Below the pieces are notes generated by a model. It ran no database searches. It saw only the letters and a list, made by a program, of their open reading frames with translations, and was not told the DNA's origin. Positions 8,501 to 19,000 of a stretch of 64,000 nt of DNA are shown here, piece after piece (position 1 is the stretch's first letter; each line of letters opens with the position of its first letter). A program made the position numbers and the translations under genes. Origin of the DNA: Halopseudomonas phragmitis (GTDB lineage Bacteria > Pseudomonadota > Gammaproteobacteria > Pseudomonadales > Pseudomonadaceae); contig NZ_CP020100.1 in assembly GCF_002056295.1 (NCBI RefSeq), forward strand, positions 3,123,501 to 3,187,500, written 5' to 3'.

Positions 8501-9346
8501 TTAGCGATTCTGCCGACGGGTCATGAACGCCAGACGCTCAAGCAGCTGTACGTCCTGTTCGTTCTTCACCAGCGCGCCGTACAGCGGCGGAATGGCCTTG
8601 GTCGGATCACGATCACGCAGCACCTCAGCGCCGATCTGATCAGCCATCAGCAGCTTCAGCCAGTCGACCAGCTCCGAGGTTGAAGGCTTCTTCTTCAGGC
8701 CCGGCACCTTGCGCACGTCGAAGAAGATATCCATCGCCTCGGCGACCAGCTCCTTCTTGATCTCCGGGAAGTGCACATCAACGATCTTCTGCATGGTGAC
8801 GCGATCAGGGAAAGCGATGTAATGGAAGAAGCAGCGGCGCAGGAAAGCATCCGGCAGCTCCTTCTCGTTGTTCGAGGTAATGATGATGATCGGGCGCTGC
8901 TTGGCCTTGATGGTCTCGTTGGTTTCGTAAACGAAGAACTCCATCTTGTCGAGTTCCTGCAACAGGTCGTTGGGGAACTCGATGTCGGCCTTGTCGATCT
9001 CATCAATCAGCAGGATGGCGCGCTGGTCAGACTCGAAGGCCTCCCACAGCTTGCCCTTTTTGATGTAGTTGCGGATGTCGTGAACCTTGTCTTCACCCAA
9101 CTGCGAGTCACGCAGGCGGCTGACTGCGTCGTACTCGTACAGCCCCTGATGGGCCTTGGTGGTCGACTTGATGTGCCAGGTGATCAGCTTGGCGCCCAGC
9201 GACTCGGCCAACTGTTCGGCCAGCATGGTCTTGCCGGTACCCGGTTCACCTTTGACCAGCAGCGGACGCTGCAGGGTGATGGCGGCATTGACCGCCAGTT
9301 TCAAATCGTCTGTGGCGACGTAGGAAGCGGTACCTTCGAATTTCAT
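8501..9346 (-). CDS. MoxR-family AAA+ ATPase
   Basis: This AAA+ ATPase has 281 residues from the ATG at 9346, which follows GAGGACAGCCTGC. An upstream TTG would add 16 residues but lacks that ribosome-binding site. Walker A is GEPGTGKT near residues 34-41 and Walker B is LLIDEIDKAD; sensor 1 reads IIITSNNEKELPDAFLRR. The protein lacks membrane segments. It is the first gene of a two-gene operon with the VWA protein and is divergent from cysK. The pair is conserved next to cysK in Pseudomonas as I recall it. It probably uses ATP to remodel a partner through the VWA subunit. Confidence 0.9.
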   Translation of the reverse strand: MKFEGTASYVATDDLKLAVNAAITLQRPLLVKGEPGTGKTMLAEQLAESLGAKLITWHIKSTTKAHQGLYEYDAVSRLRDSQLGEDKVHDIRNYIKKGKLWEAFESDQRAILLIDEIDKADIEFPNDLLQELDKMEFFVYETNETIKAKQRPIIIITSNNEKELPDAFLRRCFFHYIAFPDRVTMQKIVDVHFPEIKKELVAEAMDIFFDVRKVPGLKKKPSTSELVDWLKLLMADQIGAEVLRDRDPTKAIPPLYGALVKNEQDVQLLERLAFMTRRQNR

Positions 9347-9493
9347 GCAGGCTGTCCTCAATAAAACCGGTTTGCGGTTGCCTTGGGCTGGCAACTTTCA
9401 AGTAAGCCGTTGACTATATCGCGTGCATAGGCGCAGTGTGAACCGGGGTGTAGTATTCAGTCACTGAATGATCATCAGGACAAGGAATCATCC

Positions 9494-10468
9494 ATGAGCA
9501 AGATTTACGCAGACAACTCCCAGGCCATCGGCAACACACCGCTGGTGCGCATCAACCGCTTGGCCCCCAAGGGCGTGACCATTTTGGCCAAAATCGAAGG
9601 CCGCAACCCCGCCTACTCGGTCAAATGCCGCATTGGTGCCAGCATGATCTGGGACGCTGAATCCAGCGGCCGGCTCAAGCCCGGCATGACGCTGGTCGAG
9701 CCAACCTCGGGCAACACCGGAATCGGCCTGGCTTTTGTTGCTGCGGCACGCGGCTACAAGCTGATCCTGACCATGCCGGCATCGATGAGTCTGGAGCGGC
9801 GCAAGGTGCTCAAGGCCCTGGGCGCCGAACTGGTCCTGACCGAGCCGGCCAAAGGCATGAAGGGCGCCATCGAGAAAGCCCATGAAATCGCCACCAGCAA
9901 CCCCGAGCAGTATCTGCTGCTGCAACAGTTCGACAACCCGGCCAACCCGGCGATTCATGAAAAGACCACCGGCCCGGAGATCTGGCGCGATACCGATGGC
10001 GATATCGATGTACTGGTCGCAGGTGTGGGTACCGGCGGCACCATTACCGGAGTATCGCGCTATATAAAGCAGCAGTGCGGCAAACCGATCCTTTCCGTGG
10101 CGGTAGAGCCGATCAGCTCACCGGTGATCAGCCAGACCCTGGCCGGCGAAGAAGTCAAACCCAGCCCGCACAAGATACAGGGTATCGGTGCCGGCTTTGT
10201 GCCAAAGAACCTCGACATCAGCCTGGTCGATCGCGTCGAGCAGGTCAGCGATGATGAGGCCAAGGCCATGGCCATGCGTTTGATGCGCGAAGAAGGCATT
10301 CTCAGCGGCATTTCCTGCGGCGCCGCCATGGCCGCCGCGGTACGCCTGGCCGAGAAGCCCGAGTTTCAGGGCAAGACCCTGGTAGTGATCCTGCCGGATT
10401 CCGGCGAGCGCTATCTGTCCAGCATGTTGTTCACTGACCTGTTCACCGAGCAGGAAATGGTGCAGTAA
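9494..10468 (+). CDS. cysK: Cysteine synthase A
   Basis: O-acetylserine sulfhydrylase, a pyridoxal-phosphate enzyme making cysteine from O-acetylserine and sulfide. It has 324 residues, the normal length. PLP lysine is Lys44 in SVKCRIGA, the substrate loop is TSGNTG near 72, and the phosphate-binding GTGGTITG lies near 180. The sequence agrees with P. aeruginosa CysK closely, including the SVKCRIGA form in place of the commoner KDR. The ATG at 9494 follows AAGGAATCATCC. It stands alone, about 100 bases before aceK in the same direction. Confidence 0.95.
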   Translation: MSKIYADNSQAIGNTPLVRINRLAPKGVTILAKIEGRNPAYSVKCRIGASMIWDAESSGRLKPGMTLVEPTSGNTGIGLAFVAAARGYKLILTMPASMSLERRKVLKALGAELVLTEPAKGMKGAIEKAHEIATSNPEQYLLLQQFDNPANPAIHEKTTGPEIWRDTDGDIDVLVAGVGTGGTITGVSRYIKQQCGKPILSVAVEPISSPVISQTLAGEEVKPSPHKIQGIGAGFVPKNLDISLVDRVEQVSDDEAKAMAMRLMREEGILSGISCGAAMAAAVRLAEKPEFQGKTLVVILPDSGERYLSSMLFTDLFTEQEMVQ

Positions 10469-10576
10469 GCCTCCCCTGTGGGCCGCAACAGCGGCCCGCG
10501 ACCTTCGAACACTTCCACCAGCGCCCACGACTGGCTTATTCTGCCGGCAGACATTCTGCACAAGGCCCAGCCAATC

Positions 10577-12292
10577 ATGCCCTACAGCCCAGAAACCCTG
10601 GCTCAGACCATTCTCGACAGTTTCGACGATTACCGCCGTCAGTTTCGCGACATCACCGAAGGCGCCCGGACCCGGTTTGAACAGGCTCGCTGGAACGACA
10701 TCCAGGACGCCTCAACTCAACGGATCAACCTGTACGAAGAGTGCGTTCACAATACTGCCGACACCCTGCGGGCTAATGCCGAGGTCAGTGGCATCATGGA
10801 CGCCGAGCGCTGGCCGGCGATCCGCCAGGCTTACATTCCGCTGATCGACCAACGCTTCGATGACGAGTTGGCTGAGACCTGGTTCAACTCGATTTTCTGC
10901 GCGCTGCATCACCATGACCAGATCAGCGACCGGACCATGTTCGTCCATAGCTCCCGCCCGCTGACCAGGCCGCCGTCACGCATCGCCCTGACCCGCGGGT
11001 TCATTTCCGATGGCTCACTGGATGCCCTGGTCCGGCAGATACAGGATGAATACGCCTTTGATGCGCCATGGGCCGACCCGGATGCGGATCGCCACATGAT
11101 TGTCGAGAAGCTGCGCCAGGGGCTGCCTGACTGGGCCCAGCAGGATCGCGGTCTGACACTGGAGCTGGTGCAGTCAGTATTCTACCGCAACAAGGGCGCC
11201 TATCTGGTCGGTCGGGTCCTGAGCCAGGGCGAACAATGGCCGTTCGTACTGCCGCTGGTACACCGCGAGCATGAAGGTATTGCCGTCGACACCCTGATCA
11301 CCGACGAATCCGAGGTGTCGATCATTTTCTCCTTCACGCGCTCCTACTTCATGGTCGATGCACCGGTGCCGAGCGAGATGGTCGCCTTCCTCAAGCGCCT
11401 GCTGCCGGGCAAACACATCGCCGAGCTCTATACCGCCATTGGCTTCTACAAACAGGGAAAGTCGGAGTTTTACCGCGCACTGATCGACCACCTGGCCAAC
11501 AGCGACGACCGTTTCATCATGGCCCCTGGCGTGCGCGGCATGGTCATGAGCGTATTCACCCTGCCCGGCTTCAACACCGTCTTCAAGATCATCAAGGATC
11601 GCTTTGCGCCATCGAAAAATATCGATCGCGCTACTGTCATCGACAAATACCGCCTGGTGAAACGCCACGACCGGGTCGGGCGAATGGCCGACACCCAGGA
11701 ATTCGCCGATTTCCGCTTCCCTCGCGAGCGCTTCGACCCCGAATGCCTGGCCGAACTGCTGGAAGTGGCGCCCAGCACGGTGGTCGAGGAAGGTGACACC
11801 ATTCTGATCCGCCACTGCTGGACCGAACGGCGCATGACCCCGTTGAACATCTATCTGGAACACGCCAGTGAAAGCCAGACCCGCGAAGCCCTGTTCGATT
11901 ACGGCCAGTCGATCAAGGAACTGGCAGCCGCCAACATCTTTCCCGGCGACATGCTGCTGAAAAACTTCGGTGTCACTCGCCACGGCCGTGTAGTGTTCTA
12001 CGACTACGACGAGATCAGCTACCTGACCGAAGTGAACTTCAGACATATTCCCGAGCCCATGTATCCCGAGCAGGAACTGTCATCAGAGCCTTGGTATTCG
12101 GTAGGCCCCAACGACGTGTTCCCCGAAGAGTTTCCAGTCTTTCTGTTCGCCGACATTGGCCACCGCAGGCTGTTTGCTTCGATGCATGGCGACCTGTTCG
12201 ACGCCGATTATTGGAAAGGCCTGCAAGCCCGGATCCAGGCCGGTCAGGTACTGGATGTCTATCCGTATCGACGCCAGCGGATGGAGGCCTGA
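10577..12292 (+). CDS. aceK: Isocitrate dehydrogenase kinase/phosphatase
   Basis: This bifunctional enzyme phosphorylates and dephosphorylates isocitrate dehydrogenase, setting the split between the TCA cycle and the glyoxylate bypass. The 571-residue length from the ATG at 10577 matches E. coli AceK (578). The ATP-binding region [17 protein letters not shown], the [12 protein letters not shown] segment and the catalytic [18 protein letters not shown] with YDYDEI are all intact. The frame is open 33 codons further upstream, but [13 protein letters not shown] fits the family N-terminus. The glyoxylate genes aceA and aceB are not adjacent, which is usual in Pseudomonas. The ribosome-binding site is weak. 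Confidence 0.94.
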   Translation: MPYSPETLAQTILDSFDDYRRQFRDITEGARTRFEQARWNDIQDASTQRINLYEECVHNTADTLRANAEVSGIMDAERWPAIRQAYIPLIDQRFDDELAETWFNSIFCALHHHDQISDRTMFVHSSRPLTRPPSRIALTRGFISDGSLDALVRQIQDEYAFDAPWADPDADRHMIVEKLRQGLPDWAQQDRGLTLELVQSVFYRNKGAYLVGRVLSQGEQWPFVLPLVHREHEGIAVDTLITDESEVSIIFSFTRSYFMVDAPVPSEMVAFLKRLLPGKHIAELYTAIGFYKQGKSEFYRALIDHLANSDDRFIMAPGVRGMVMSVFTLPGFNTVFKIIKDRFAPSKNIDRATVIDKYRLVKRHDRVGRMADTQEFADFRFPRERFDPECLAELLEVAPSTVVEEGDTILIRHCWTERRMTPLNIYLEHASESQTREALFDYGQSIKELAAANIFPGDMLLKNFGVTRHGRVVFYDYDEISYLTEVNFRHIPEPMYPEQELSSEPWYSVGPNDVFPEEFPVFLFADIGHRRLFASMHGDLFDADYWKGLQARIQAGQVLDVYPYRRQRMEA

Positions 12293-12345
12293 TGGGGCCT
12301 GGTAAAAAAATTTGTCGGGAAACGTGCGCTTTTACAAATCTGTCG

Positions 12346-12351
12346 TATACT
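12346..12351 (+). promoter_or_regulatory. Candidate -10 element of the cold-shock gene promoter
   Basis: TATACT stands about 210 bases upstream of the cold-shock ATG. No good -35 hexamer is seen at 17 bases. If used, it would give a 5' leader of about 200 bases (12358-12561), the arrangement known for cspA-type genes. This is inference from position and the hexamer only. Confidence 0.33.
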
Positions 12352-12561
12352 CAAGTTCGTTTATTCGCGCATTAACGCTTGATGGGTTCTACTTGACTTG
12401 TTTGGCGATAAGGCGCAGAGTGAGCGCGTAGGTTTTCAAGAGATAGAGTTGTAGGCTGCAAGCGCACTTTTCAGTACGTATGTTCGTCATCTCGTAATCT
12501 TTGATTCCCACGCTAACTGAGCATTTGCTCTAGTTTTTCAATTTGATAGGAATTATCTGAA

Positions 12562-12768
12562 ATGGCAACTGGTACTGTTAAGTGGTTCAACGACACCAAA
12601 GGCTTTGGCTTCATTACTCCGGATGGCGGCGGTGACGATCTGTTCGCCCACTTCTCTGAAATCAAAGTACAAGGTTTCAAGTCCCTGGCCGAGAACCAGA
12701 AGGTGTCTTTCGACATCACTACTGGTCCGAAGGGCAAGCAAGCTGCAAACATTCAGATCATCGGCTAA
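12562..12768 (+). CDS. Cold-shock domain protein (CspA/CapB family)
   Basis: This 68-residue single-stranded nucleic-acid-binding protein is made of one cold-shock domain, with RNP1 KGFGFI (residues 13-18) and RNP2 DLFAHF (27-32). Such proteins melt mRNA structure and act as anti-terminators. The ATG at 12562 follows GATAGGAATTATCTGA. A long gene-free leader lies upstream (12293-12561) and a strong terminator follows. Its expression is therefore likely to be controlled through the leader, as in E. coli cspA. Whether it is cold-induced cannot be told from sequence. Confidence 0.95.
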   Translation: MATGTVKWFNDTKGFGFITPDGGGDDLFAHFSEIKVQGFKSLAENQKVSFDITTGPKGKQAANIQIIG

Positions 12769-12785
12769 TTGCTGAAATCTGACTG

Positions 12786-12812
12786 AAAAACCCGGCTCCG
12801 GCCGGGTTTTTT
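12786..12812 (+). terminator. Rho-independent terminator after cold-shock gene
   Basis: AAAAACCCGGC and GCCGGGTTTTTT form a strong stem with a short TCCG loop and a six-T tail, 17 bases after the stop. Confidence 0.9.
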
Positions 12813-12966
12813 GTGCCCGTCTTTCAGACCGTGCACAGGCATGAAAAAACACTCGCCCTGAACTCTCTGACAGCGTACCCTATGGGCCATTGAATCCAGG
12901 GCCTGCACGACGCACCATGCCTACCTGCCGGGCCCGTTACCACGTAGTTTCCAAGGGGTTCGTACA

Positions 12967-13548
12967 GTGGATAGCACCGAATCGAAAAAAGCCGCCGACA
13001 CGCTCAGACTGACCATCTTCCGCGCTGCCGAGGCCATCGTCAGTGAACAAGGCGCCTCGCAACTCAACTTCACCACCCTGAGCGAACGCACCAAGATCGA
13101 CGAAGCCAGCCTTCAGTCGATGTTTTCCGACCGTGAAGCTCTGCTGACCGCCATGATCGAGCATCGCCTGGAGCGCTTCCGGGTCCGCTGGCGCGCCTAT
13201 GAAAGCGTCCTGCCGGACGATCCCATGACCGAGCTCAAGGCTTTGCTGCTCAGCAACCTGAGCGAATCAACCGAAGAGAAGAACCTGGACTCAGCCATCC
13301 TGGCCGCCGCTGCCAGCAACCCGGCGCTGCTGCAGACAACCTCGGACGACGTTCGCGGGCTGTTTGACATCCTCGACAAGTCACCTCTGGGCCTGGCTCA
13401 GGCCAGCATTCTGTTCTTTTCGGTACGTGGCTACCGGCTGTTCGAGCAAATCGGCATCTGCCCGATGACCGACGCCCAGCGTACCGACTTCCAGGAACAG
13501 ATCATGAAGCTTGCCCGTACCCTGTACGAGCAGAAGAACGAAGAATAA
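12967..13548 (+). CDS. TetR/AcrR-family transcriptional regulator
   Basis: This is a 193-residue one-component regulator. The N-terminal helix-turn-helix lies within residues 12-55 (FRAAEAIVSEQGASQLNFTT, then LSERTKIDEASLQSMFSDRE), followed by an all-helical ligand domain typical of TetR proteins. It starts with GTG at 12967 after AAGGGGTTCGTACA. The likely targets are neighbours or itself; no clear palindromic operator was seen in 12813-12966. The next gene in the same direction, oligopeptidase B, is separated by a convergent small membrane-protein gene. The ligand and function are unknown. Confidence 0.85.
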   Translation: MDSTESKKAADTLRLTIFRAAEAIVSEQGASQLNFTTLSERTKIDEASLQSMFSDREALLTAMIEHRLERFRVRWRAYESVLPDDPMTELKALLLSNLSESTEEKNLDSAILAAAASNPALLQTTSDDVRGLFDILDKSPLGLAQASILFFSVRGYRLFEQIGICPMTDAQRTDFQEQIMKLARTLYEQKNEE

Positions 13549-13549
13549 T

Positions 13550-13921
13550 TCAGTCGCTGGCCGGAGCCGCCTCAGCACTCCGGCCACGCCAGTGCCGCCA
13601 GGCCAGCCGCAAGCACGCAAGACCAATCCAGGCCAGCAACGCCAAGGTCATTACCAGCGCCAACTCGCCGAGCACCCGCGCCTGGTTGTCGCCAGTATTG
13701 AGGAAGGTATCCAGCCCCCAGATGATCACCGCCGGCGCCAACCACGGCTCGCTGACATTGACCTGCGCCGGGGTAAACAGCAGAACCGCCATGATCACCC
13801 ACAGCGGCTCACGGACAAACCACCAAGCCCAACGGGTCATTACCCACCATACCAGCCAACTACAGGCCGCCGCACCCAGGTAGGCGATCCAGATCAACTG
13901 ATATTCAGACTCATTGAACAT
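13550..13921 (-). CDS. Small inner-membrane protein, function unknown
   Basis: This 123-residue protein is predicted to have three membrane segments (about 8-30, 38-70 and 86-105 by hydrophobicity), rich in tryptophan (SWLVWWVMTRWAWWF). The C-terminus is basic and then alanine-rich. It is convergent with the TetR gene, with the two stops one base apart, and divergent from oligopeptidase B across 67 bases. I do not recognise a family. The frame has no close competing ORF and the membrane pattern is consistent, so I judge it real. No function can be proposed. Confidence 0.68.
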   Translation of the reverse strand: MFNESEYQLIWIAYLGAAACSWLVWWVMTRWAWWFVREPLWVIMAVLLFTPAQVNVSEPWLAPAVIIWGLDTFLNTGDNQARVLGELALVMTLALLAWIGLACLRLAWRHWRGRSAEAAPASD

Positions 13922-13988
13922 CGATAGGTATCCGCTTGCAGAAATGAGGTGCCTATAATAGCGGTTTTACCCTTGGAGTCCCAGACAG

Positions 13989-15995
13989 ATGCCACCCCGC
14001 GCCCAGCGCCTCGCCGGCGAAGACCCCTACGCCTGGCTCGAACAGCGTGACGCTCCCGAGGTTCGCGCCTACCTCGAGGAAGAAAACCGCCATACTGAAC
14101 AGTGGCTGAGCAGTCACCAGGACTGCCGCGAGCAACTGTTCGAGGAAATCCGCGGTCGCATCCGTGAAACCGACCTGTCCCTGCCCAGCATCTGGGGCCC
14201 CTGGCTGTATTATCAGCGCACCCAGGCCGGAGCCGAATATCCCCGCTACTTCCGATGCCCCAAACCGGCGGGCGACAGCCTGCAAATCGATGAGGTTCAA
14301 GAAAGCCTGCTGCTCGATCTGAACCAACTGGCAGGCGATGGATTTCTCCAGCTAGGCGACTTTGCCATCAGCCCCGACCACCAATGGCTAGCCTATAGCC
14401 TCGACCGTCAGGGCGACGAAATTTATCAGCTCTATCTCAAACACCTGCCCAGCGGGCAGGTCAGCAAGCTGCCGCTGGAACGAGCGGATGGCAGCCTGAC
14501 CTGGGCGGCCGACAGTCAAACCCTGTTCGCCGTCAGCCTGGATGCCGCTTCCCGCCCCGCTACCCTGTGGCGCCTGAACCATGAAGCCGCACCAGTACAG
14601 GTCTATCACGAAGCCGATGAACGCTTTCTGCTGCATTGCTACCGCAGCAGCTCCGAACAATGGCTGCTGCTGGCCAGCAACAGCAAAAACACCAGTGAAG
14701 TAAGACTGCTCGATGCTCATCAACCTGATGCCACCTGGCAATTGATCGCCCCGCGTCGCAGCGGCCATGAGTACCATGTCGACCATGGCCCGGACGGCTT
14801 GCTGATTCGCAGCAACCAACCCGGCGACAACTTTGCCCTATATCAGGCCGACCCATCTACTCCTGGTTCAGAGCACTGGCAACTGCGAGTCACCATGGAC
14901 AGCCAGCGCACCCTGGAAGATTTTCACGTCCAGTTGCATGGTCTGGTGCTGAGCTACCGCGACCAGGGCCTGACCCGGCTGCAGGTCTTGCCCAGCCACG
15001 GCCAGCCCTACCAGGTTGACATGCCCGACGCGGTCTATAGCCTGCATGTCCAGGGCGGCGAGGAATATCCCAGCGAGCGTATCCGGCTGCGCTATGAATC
15101 ACTCAACCGCCCGGCCGAGATCCGGGCTCTGAATCTGGCCAGCAGTGAACAGCAGGTTCTGCGCAGGACCCCGGTGGAAGGCCCATTCGATCCAGCCGAC
15201 TATCGGGTCGAACGGCGCTGGGCTACAAGCCCTGATGGCCAGCGCGTCCCCATCAGTCTGGTCGGCCAGCATGCCAGCTTTAACGCTCCTGCCCCGCTCT
15301 ACCTGTATGGCTATGGCGCCTATGGCGCAAGCATGGACCCGTGGTTCTCCCACGCGCGCCTGTCACTACTGGAACGCGGCTGGCTGTTCGCGATTGCCCA
15401 TGTGCGTGGTGGCGCCGACATGGGCGAGCACTGGTATCTGGATGGCAAGCTTGAGCACAAGGAAAACACCTTCAGGGATTTTATCGCTTGCGCTGAACAA
15501 CTGCTCAGCGATGGCCTGAGCACACCTGCTCAACTGGTGATTGCCGGTGGCAGCGCCGGCGGCCTGCTGATTGGTAACGTGATCAACCAGCGTCCCGAGC
15601 TTTTCGCCGCCGCCGTCGCCGATGTGCCCTTCGTGGATGTCTGGAACACCATGAACAACCCCGACCTGCCATTGACCATCGGCGAGTACGAGGAATGGGG
15701 CGACCCGTCCGAGCCCGAGGTGGCGGCCCGCATCCGTGGCTACGCACCCTATGAACAGGTACGCGCCCAGGCCTACCCGGCCCTCTGGATCACCGCCGGC
15801 TATCATGACGTGCGCGTACAGTACTGGGAAGCCGCCAAGTGGGCAGCCAAACTGCGGCATATGAAAACCGACAATAATCCACTGCTGCTACGCACTCAAA
15901 TGGATGCAGGCCATGGCGGGGCCAGCGGGCGCTACCAGGCGATCCGGGAAATCACCGAGGAGTACAGTTTCCTGCTTAGTCAGGTTCCCGTTTGA
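13989..15995 (+). CDS. ptrB: Oligopeptidase B (S9 family serine peptidase)
   Basis: This prolyl-oligopeptidase-family enzyme cleaves short peptides after basic residues; it has no signal peptide and should be cytoplasmic. The 668 residues comprise an N-terminal beta-propeller (about 70-390) and a C-terminal alpha/beta hydrolase domain. The catalytic triad is readable: Ser522 in GGSAGG, Asp607 in GYHDVRV and His642 in AGHGG. The N-terminal EDPYAWLEQRD motif is typical of the family. The ATG at 13989 is preceded by CTTGGAGTCCCAGAC. The stop is 16 bases from the convergent RND gene. Confidence 0.92.
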   Translation: MPPRAQRLAGEDPYAWLEQRDAPEVRAYLEEENRHTEQWLSSHQDCREQLFEEIRGRIRETDLSLPSIWGPWLYYQRTQAGAEYPRYFRCPKPAGDSLQIDEVQESLLLDLNQLAGDGFLQLGDFAISPDHQWLAYSLDRQGDEIYQLYLKHLPSGQVSKLPLERADGSLTWAADSQTLFAVSLDAASRPATLWRLNHEAAPVQVYHEADERFLLHCYRSSSEQWLLLASNSKNTSEVRLLDAHQPDATWQLIAPRRSGHEYHVDHGPDGLLIRSNQPGDNFALYQADPSTPGSEHWQLRVTMDSQRTLEDFHVQLHGLVLSYRDQGLTRLQVLPSHGQPYQVDMPDAVYSLHVQGGEEYPSERIRLRYESLNRPAEIRALNLASSEQQVLRRTPVEGPFDPADYRVERRWATSPDGQRVPISLVGQHASFNAPAPLYLYGYGAYGASMDPWFSHARLSLLERGWLFAIAHVRGGADMGEHWYLDGKLEHKENTFRDFIACAEQLLSDGLSTPAQLVIAGGSAGGLLIGNVINQRPELFAAAVADVPFVDVWNTMNNPDLPLTIGEYEEWGDPSEPEVAARIRGYAPYEQVRAQAYPALWITAGYHDVRVQYWEAAKWAAKLRHMKTDNNPLLLRTQMDAGHGGASGRYQAIREITEEYSFLLSQVPV

Positions 15996-16010
15996 ACCAC
16001 AGGCGGCCCG

Positions 16011-19000
16011 TCAAACGGGCCGCTGTTCCGCTTCAACCTTAGGTTCACGCCGGAACCCACGCTGCTCCAGCACCATGTAGAACACCGGCACGAAAATCAG
16101 CGCCAGGGTGCTGGCCGCCAACATGCCGCCCACCACCACGGTACCAATTTCCTGGCGGCTCACTGCTCCTGCGCCAGTACTGAAGGCCAGTGGCAGGCTA
16201 CCGATGATGAAGGTCAGCGCGGTCATCATGATCGCCCGGAAGCGCTGCTGGGCAGCGGTCAACGCCGCATCGAACGGGGTCATGCCCTGTTTGCGGTTCT
16301 GCGCTGCAAATTCGACGATCAAAATAGCGTTCTTGGCCGCCAAGCCAATCAGTACCAGCAGCCCAACCTGGAAATAGATGTCATTGGGGAAACCGCGCAA
16401 CATCGAGGCAACGATGGCGCCGAATACCCCGAATGGGATCGCCGTAGCCACAGCCAGGGGCAAGCTCCAGCGCTCATACTGGGCTGCCAGGATCAGGAAC
16501 ACCATAACAATGCCAAGCCCAAAGGCGATCGCTCCGGAGGATGCGGCTTCCAGCAACTGATAGGCCTCACCGGTCCAACCAAGCAAGCCCTGCTCGCTCA
16601 GCGCCTCATTGCCAAGCTCCTGCATCGCGGCCAGCGCTGAGGCGGTGTTGTAGCCGGGCGCAGGATCAGCCGTGAGTTTGGCTGCCGGATATAGATTAAA
16701 GCGGCTGACGCTGTCGATACCCTGGGTACGCTCGAGATTGACCACGCTATTGAGTGGTACCAGCTCTCCGCTGCCCGAACGCACAAACACCTTGCGCAGG
16801 TCGTCCGGGTGACTGCGAAACTCGCCTTCGGACTGCAGATTTACCTGCCAGTTGCGGCCCTGCAGAGTGAAGTCGTTGACGTACAGGGCGCCAAAGGTAC
16901 TGCGCATGGTGGTGAAAATGTCGTTGATCGAGACATCCATGGCCTTGGCCTTGTCCCAATCGACCACCGCATTGTAACGCGGTACGCCAACATCTACGGC
17001 AATCCGGACATTGGCCAGCTCCGGGCGCTGCCGGGCCGCAGCCAGCAAGCGGTCAGCTTCTGCCTTGAGCCGGACCGGATCGCTATCGCCACGCAGTTGC
17101 AGATAACCTTCAACACCGCCGGTCAGCGACAGGCCGTTGATCGGTGGCGGTACAAAGGCAAACACGTTAGCCTCCTGGATCGCCATACCAAGGCCCGTGA
17201 TACGCCGGGCAATGCCCTGAGCACTCTGCTCCGGGCGGGTTCGTTCCGACCAGTCATTGAGTGACACAAAGGCCACGCCCATATTGGTTCGCAAGCCACG
17301 ATTGAGGATGTCGAACCCGGCGAAAGCGGTCATGCCACGAACCTCATCCATGGCTATCACCTTGCGGCTCAATTCATCACGCACGACTTCAGTACGAGCC
17401 AGGGCTGAGACCGGAGGCAACTGGTAAACGGTCAGCAGTGAGCCCTGATCTTCCTGAGGAACCAGACCGCTCCCCATGCGTCCCAGCAGAAAGAGCGTGG
17501 TGCCGATCAGCACGATGAACAGCAGCAAGCTGATCAGTACATGCCGTAGCATCCAGCCGACCACCCCGGTAAAGCTGTTGGTCAGCCAGTCAAATCCGTT
17601 ATTGAACCAGGCAAAGGCCGGTGACGGCTCGGTTTCAGCCCGGTCGAGCAGCAGCGCACACATGGCCGGCGTCAAGGTCAGCGCCACTATCCCGGAAATG
17701 GCCACCGATACTGCAATGGTCACCGCAAACTGACGATACAACTCACCACTCAGGCCACCCAGGAAGGCCACTGGTGCGAATACCGCCACCAGCACCAGGG
17801 TCGAGCCCAGTACCGCGCCAGCCACCTGCTTCATGGTCTTGCTGGCGGCCTGATAACTGGAAAGCCCCTCCTCCTTGATCAGCCGCTCGGCGTTCTCCAT
17901 CACGATGATGGCGTTGTCCACCACCACACCGATAGCCAGAATCAGACCGAACAGGGTCAGCAGATTGATCGAAAACCCCAACACCGCCATACCGGCAAAG
18001 GTGCCGACCAGCGATACCGGGATCGCTACCAGTGGAATCAGCGTGGCCTTCATGTGTTGCAGGAAGAGAAAGGTCACCAGCACCACCAGCGCCAACGCCT
18101 GGATCAGCGTAATGATCACCTCACGAATCGAGACTTCAATGAACAGCGTGGTGTCATAGGGGATGTCGTAGACCAGATCACCCGGAAAACGCTGGGACAT
18201 GTCGGCCATGGCCGCATGCACAGCGCTGGCGGTATCCAGGGCATTGGCTCCAGGCTGCAGGTAGATGCCGATCGGTACCGCAGCCTTGGCGTTGTAGTTG
18301 GCAGTAAAGTCGTAGCTCTGGGCACCCAGTTCCGCCCGGGCAACGTCACCCAGACGCAATGTCCGCCCTTCGGCATCGCTGCGCAGAATAATCCGCTCGA
18401 AATCTTCCGGGGTCACCATCCGCCCCGGAGTGCTGACGCTGTAGGTAAACGCCTGACCTGGTGGGGACGGCTCGGCGCCGATGCGCCCGGCCGCGAACTG
18501 GGCATTCTGTTCGCGCAGGGCGGCGGCCACGTCACTGGGAGTCAGGTTGTATTCGGCCAGCTTGTCGGGGCGCAGCCAGATCCGCATCGAGTAGTCCTGG
18601 GCACCAAACAGCGCAGCATTGCCGACCCCCGGCAGCCGCACCAGCTCATCGATCACATTGAGCAAGGCAAAGTTGCCGATATCCAGGGTGTCGATCTGGT
18701 CGTTCTCCGACGACAGCGTAATTACCTGCAGAATCGAGGTCGAACGGGCCTGAACCTGCACCCCAAGATCCCGCACCTCCTGCGGCAGTCTGGCGGTGGC
18801 ACGCTGCACCCGGTTGTTGACGTCAATGGTCGCCTGATCTGGGTCCGTGCCGATGCGGAAATAAATCGTCAGCTGCATGGCTCCGGAGTCGCCGCTGAAG
18901 GACTCCATATAGAGCATGTCATCGACCCCGTTGATAGCCTGCTCCAACGGAGCTGCCACAGTATCGGCAATTACCTGGGCACTGGCGCCAGGGTAGTTGG

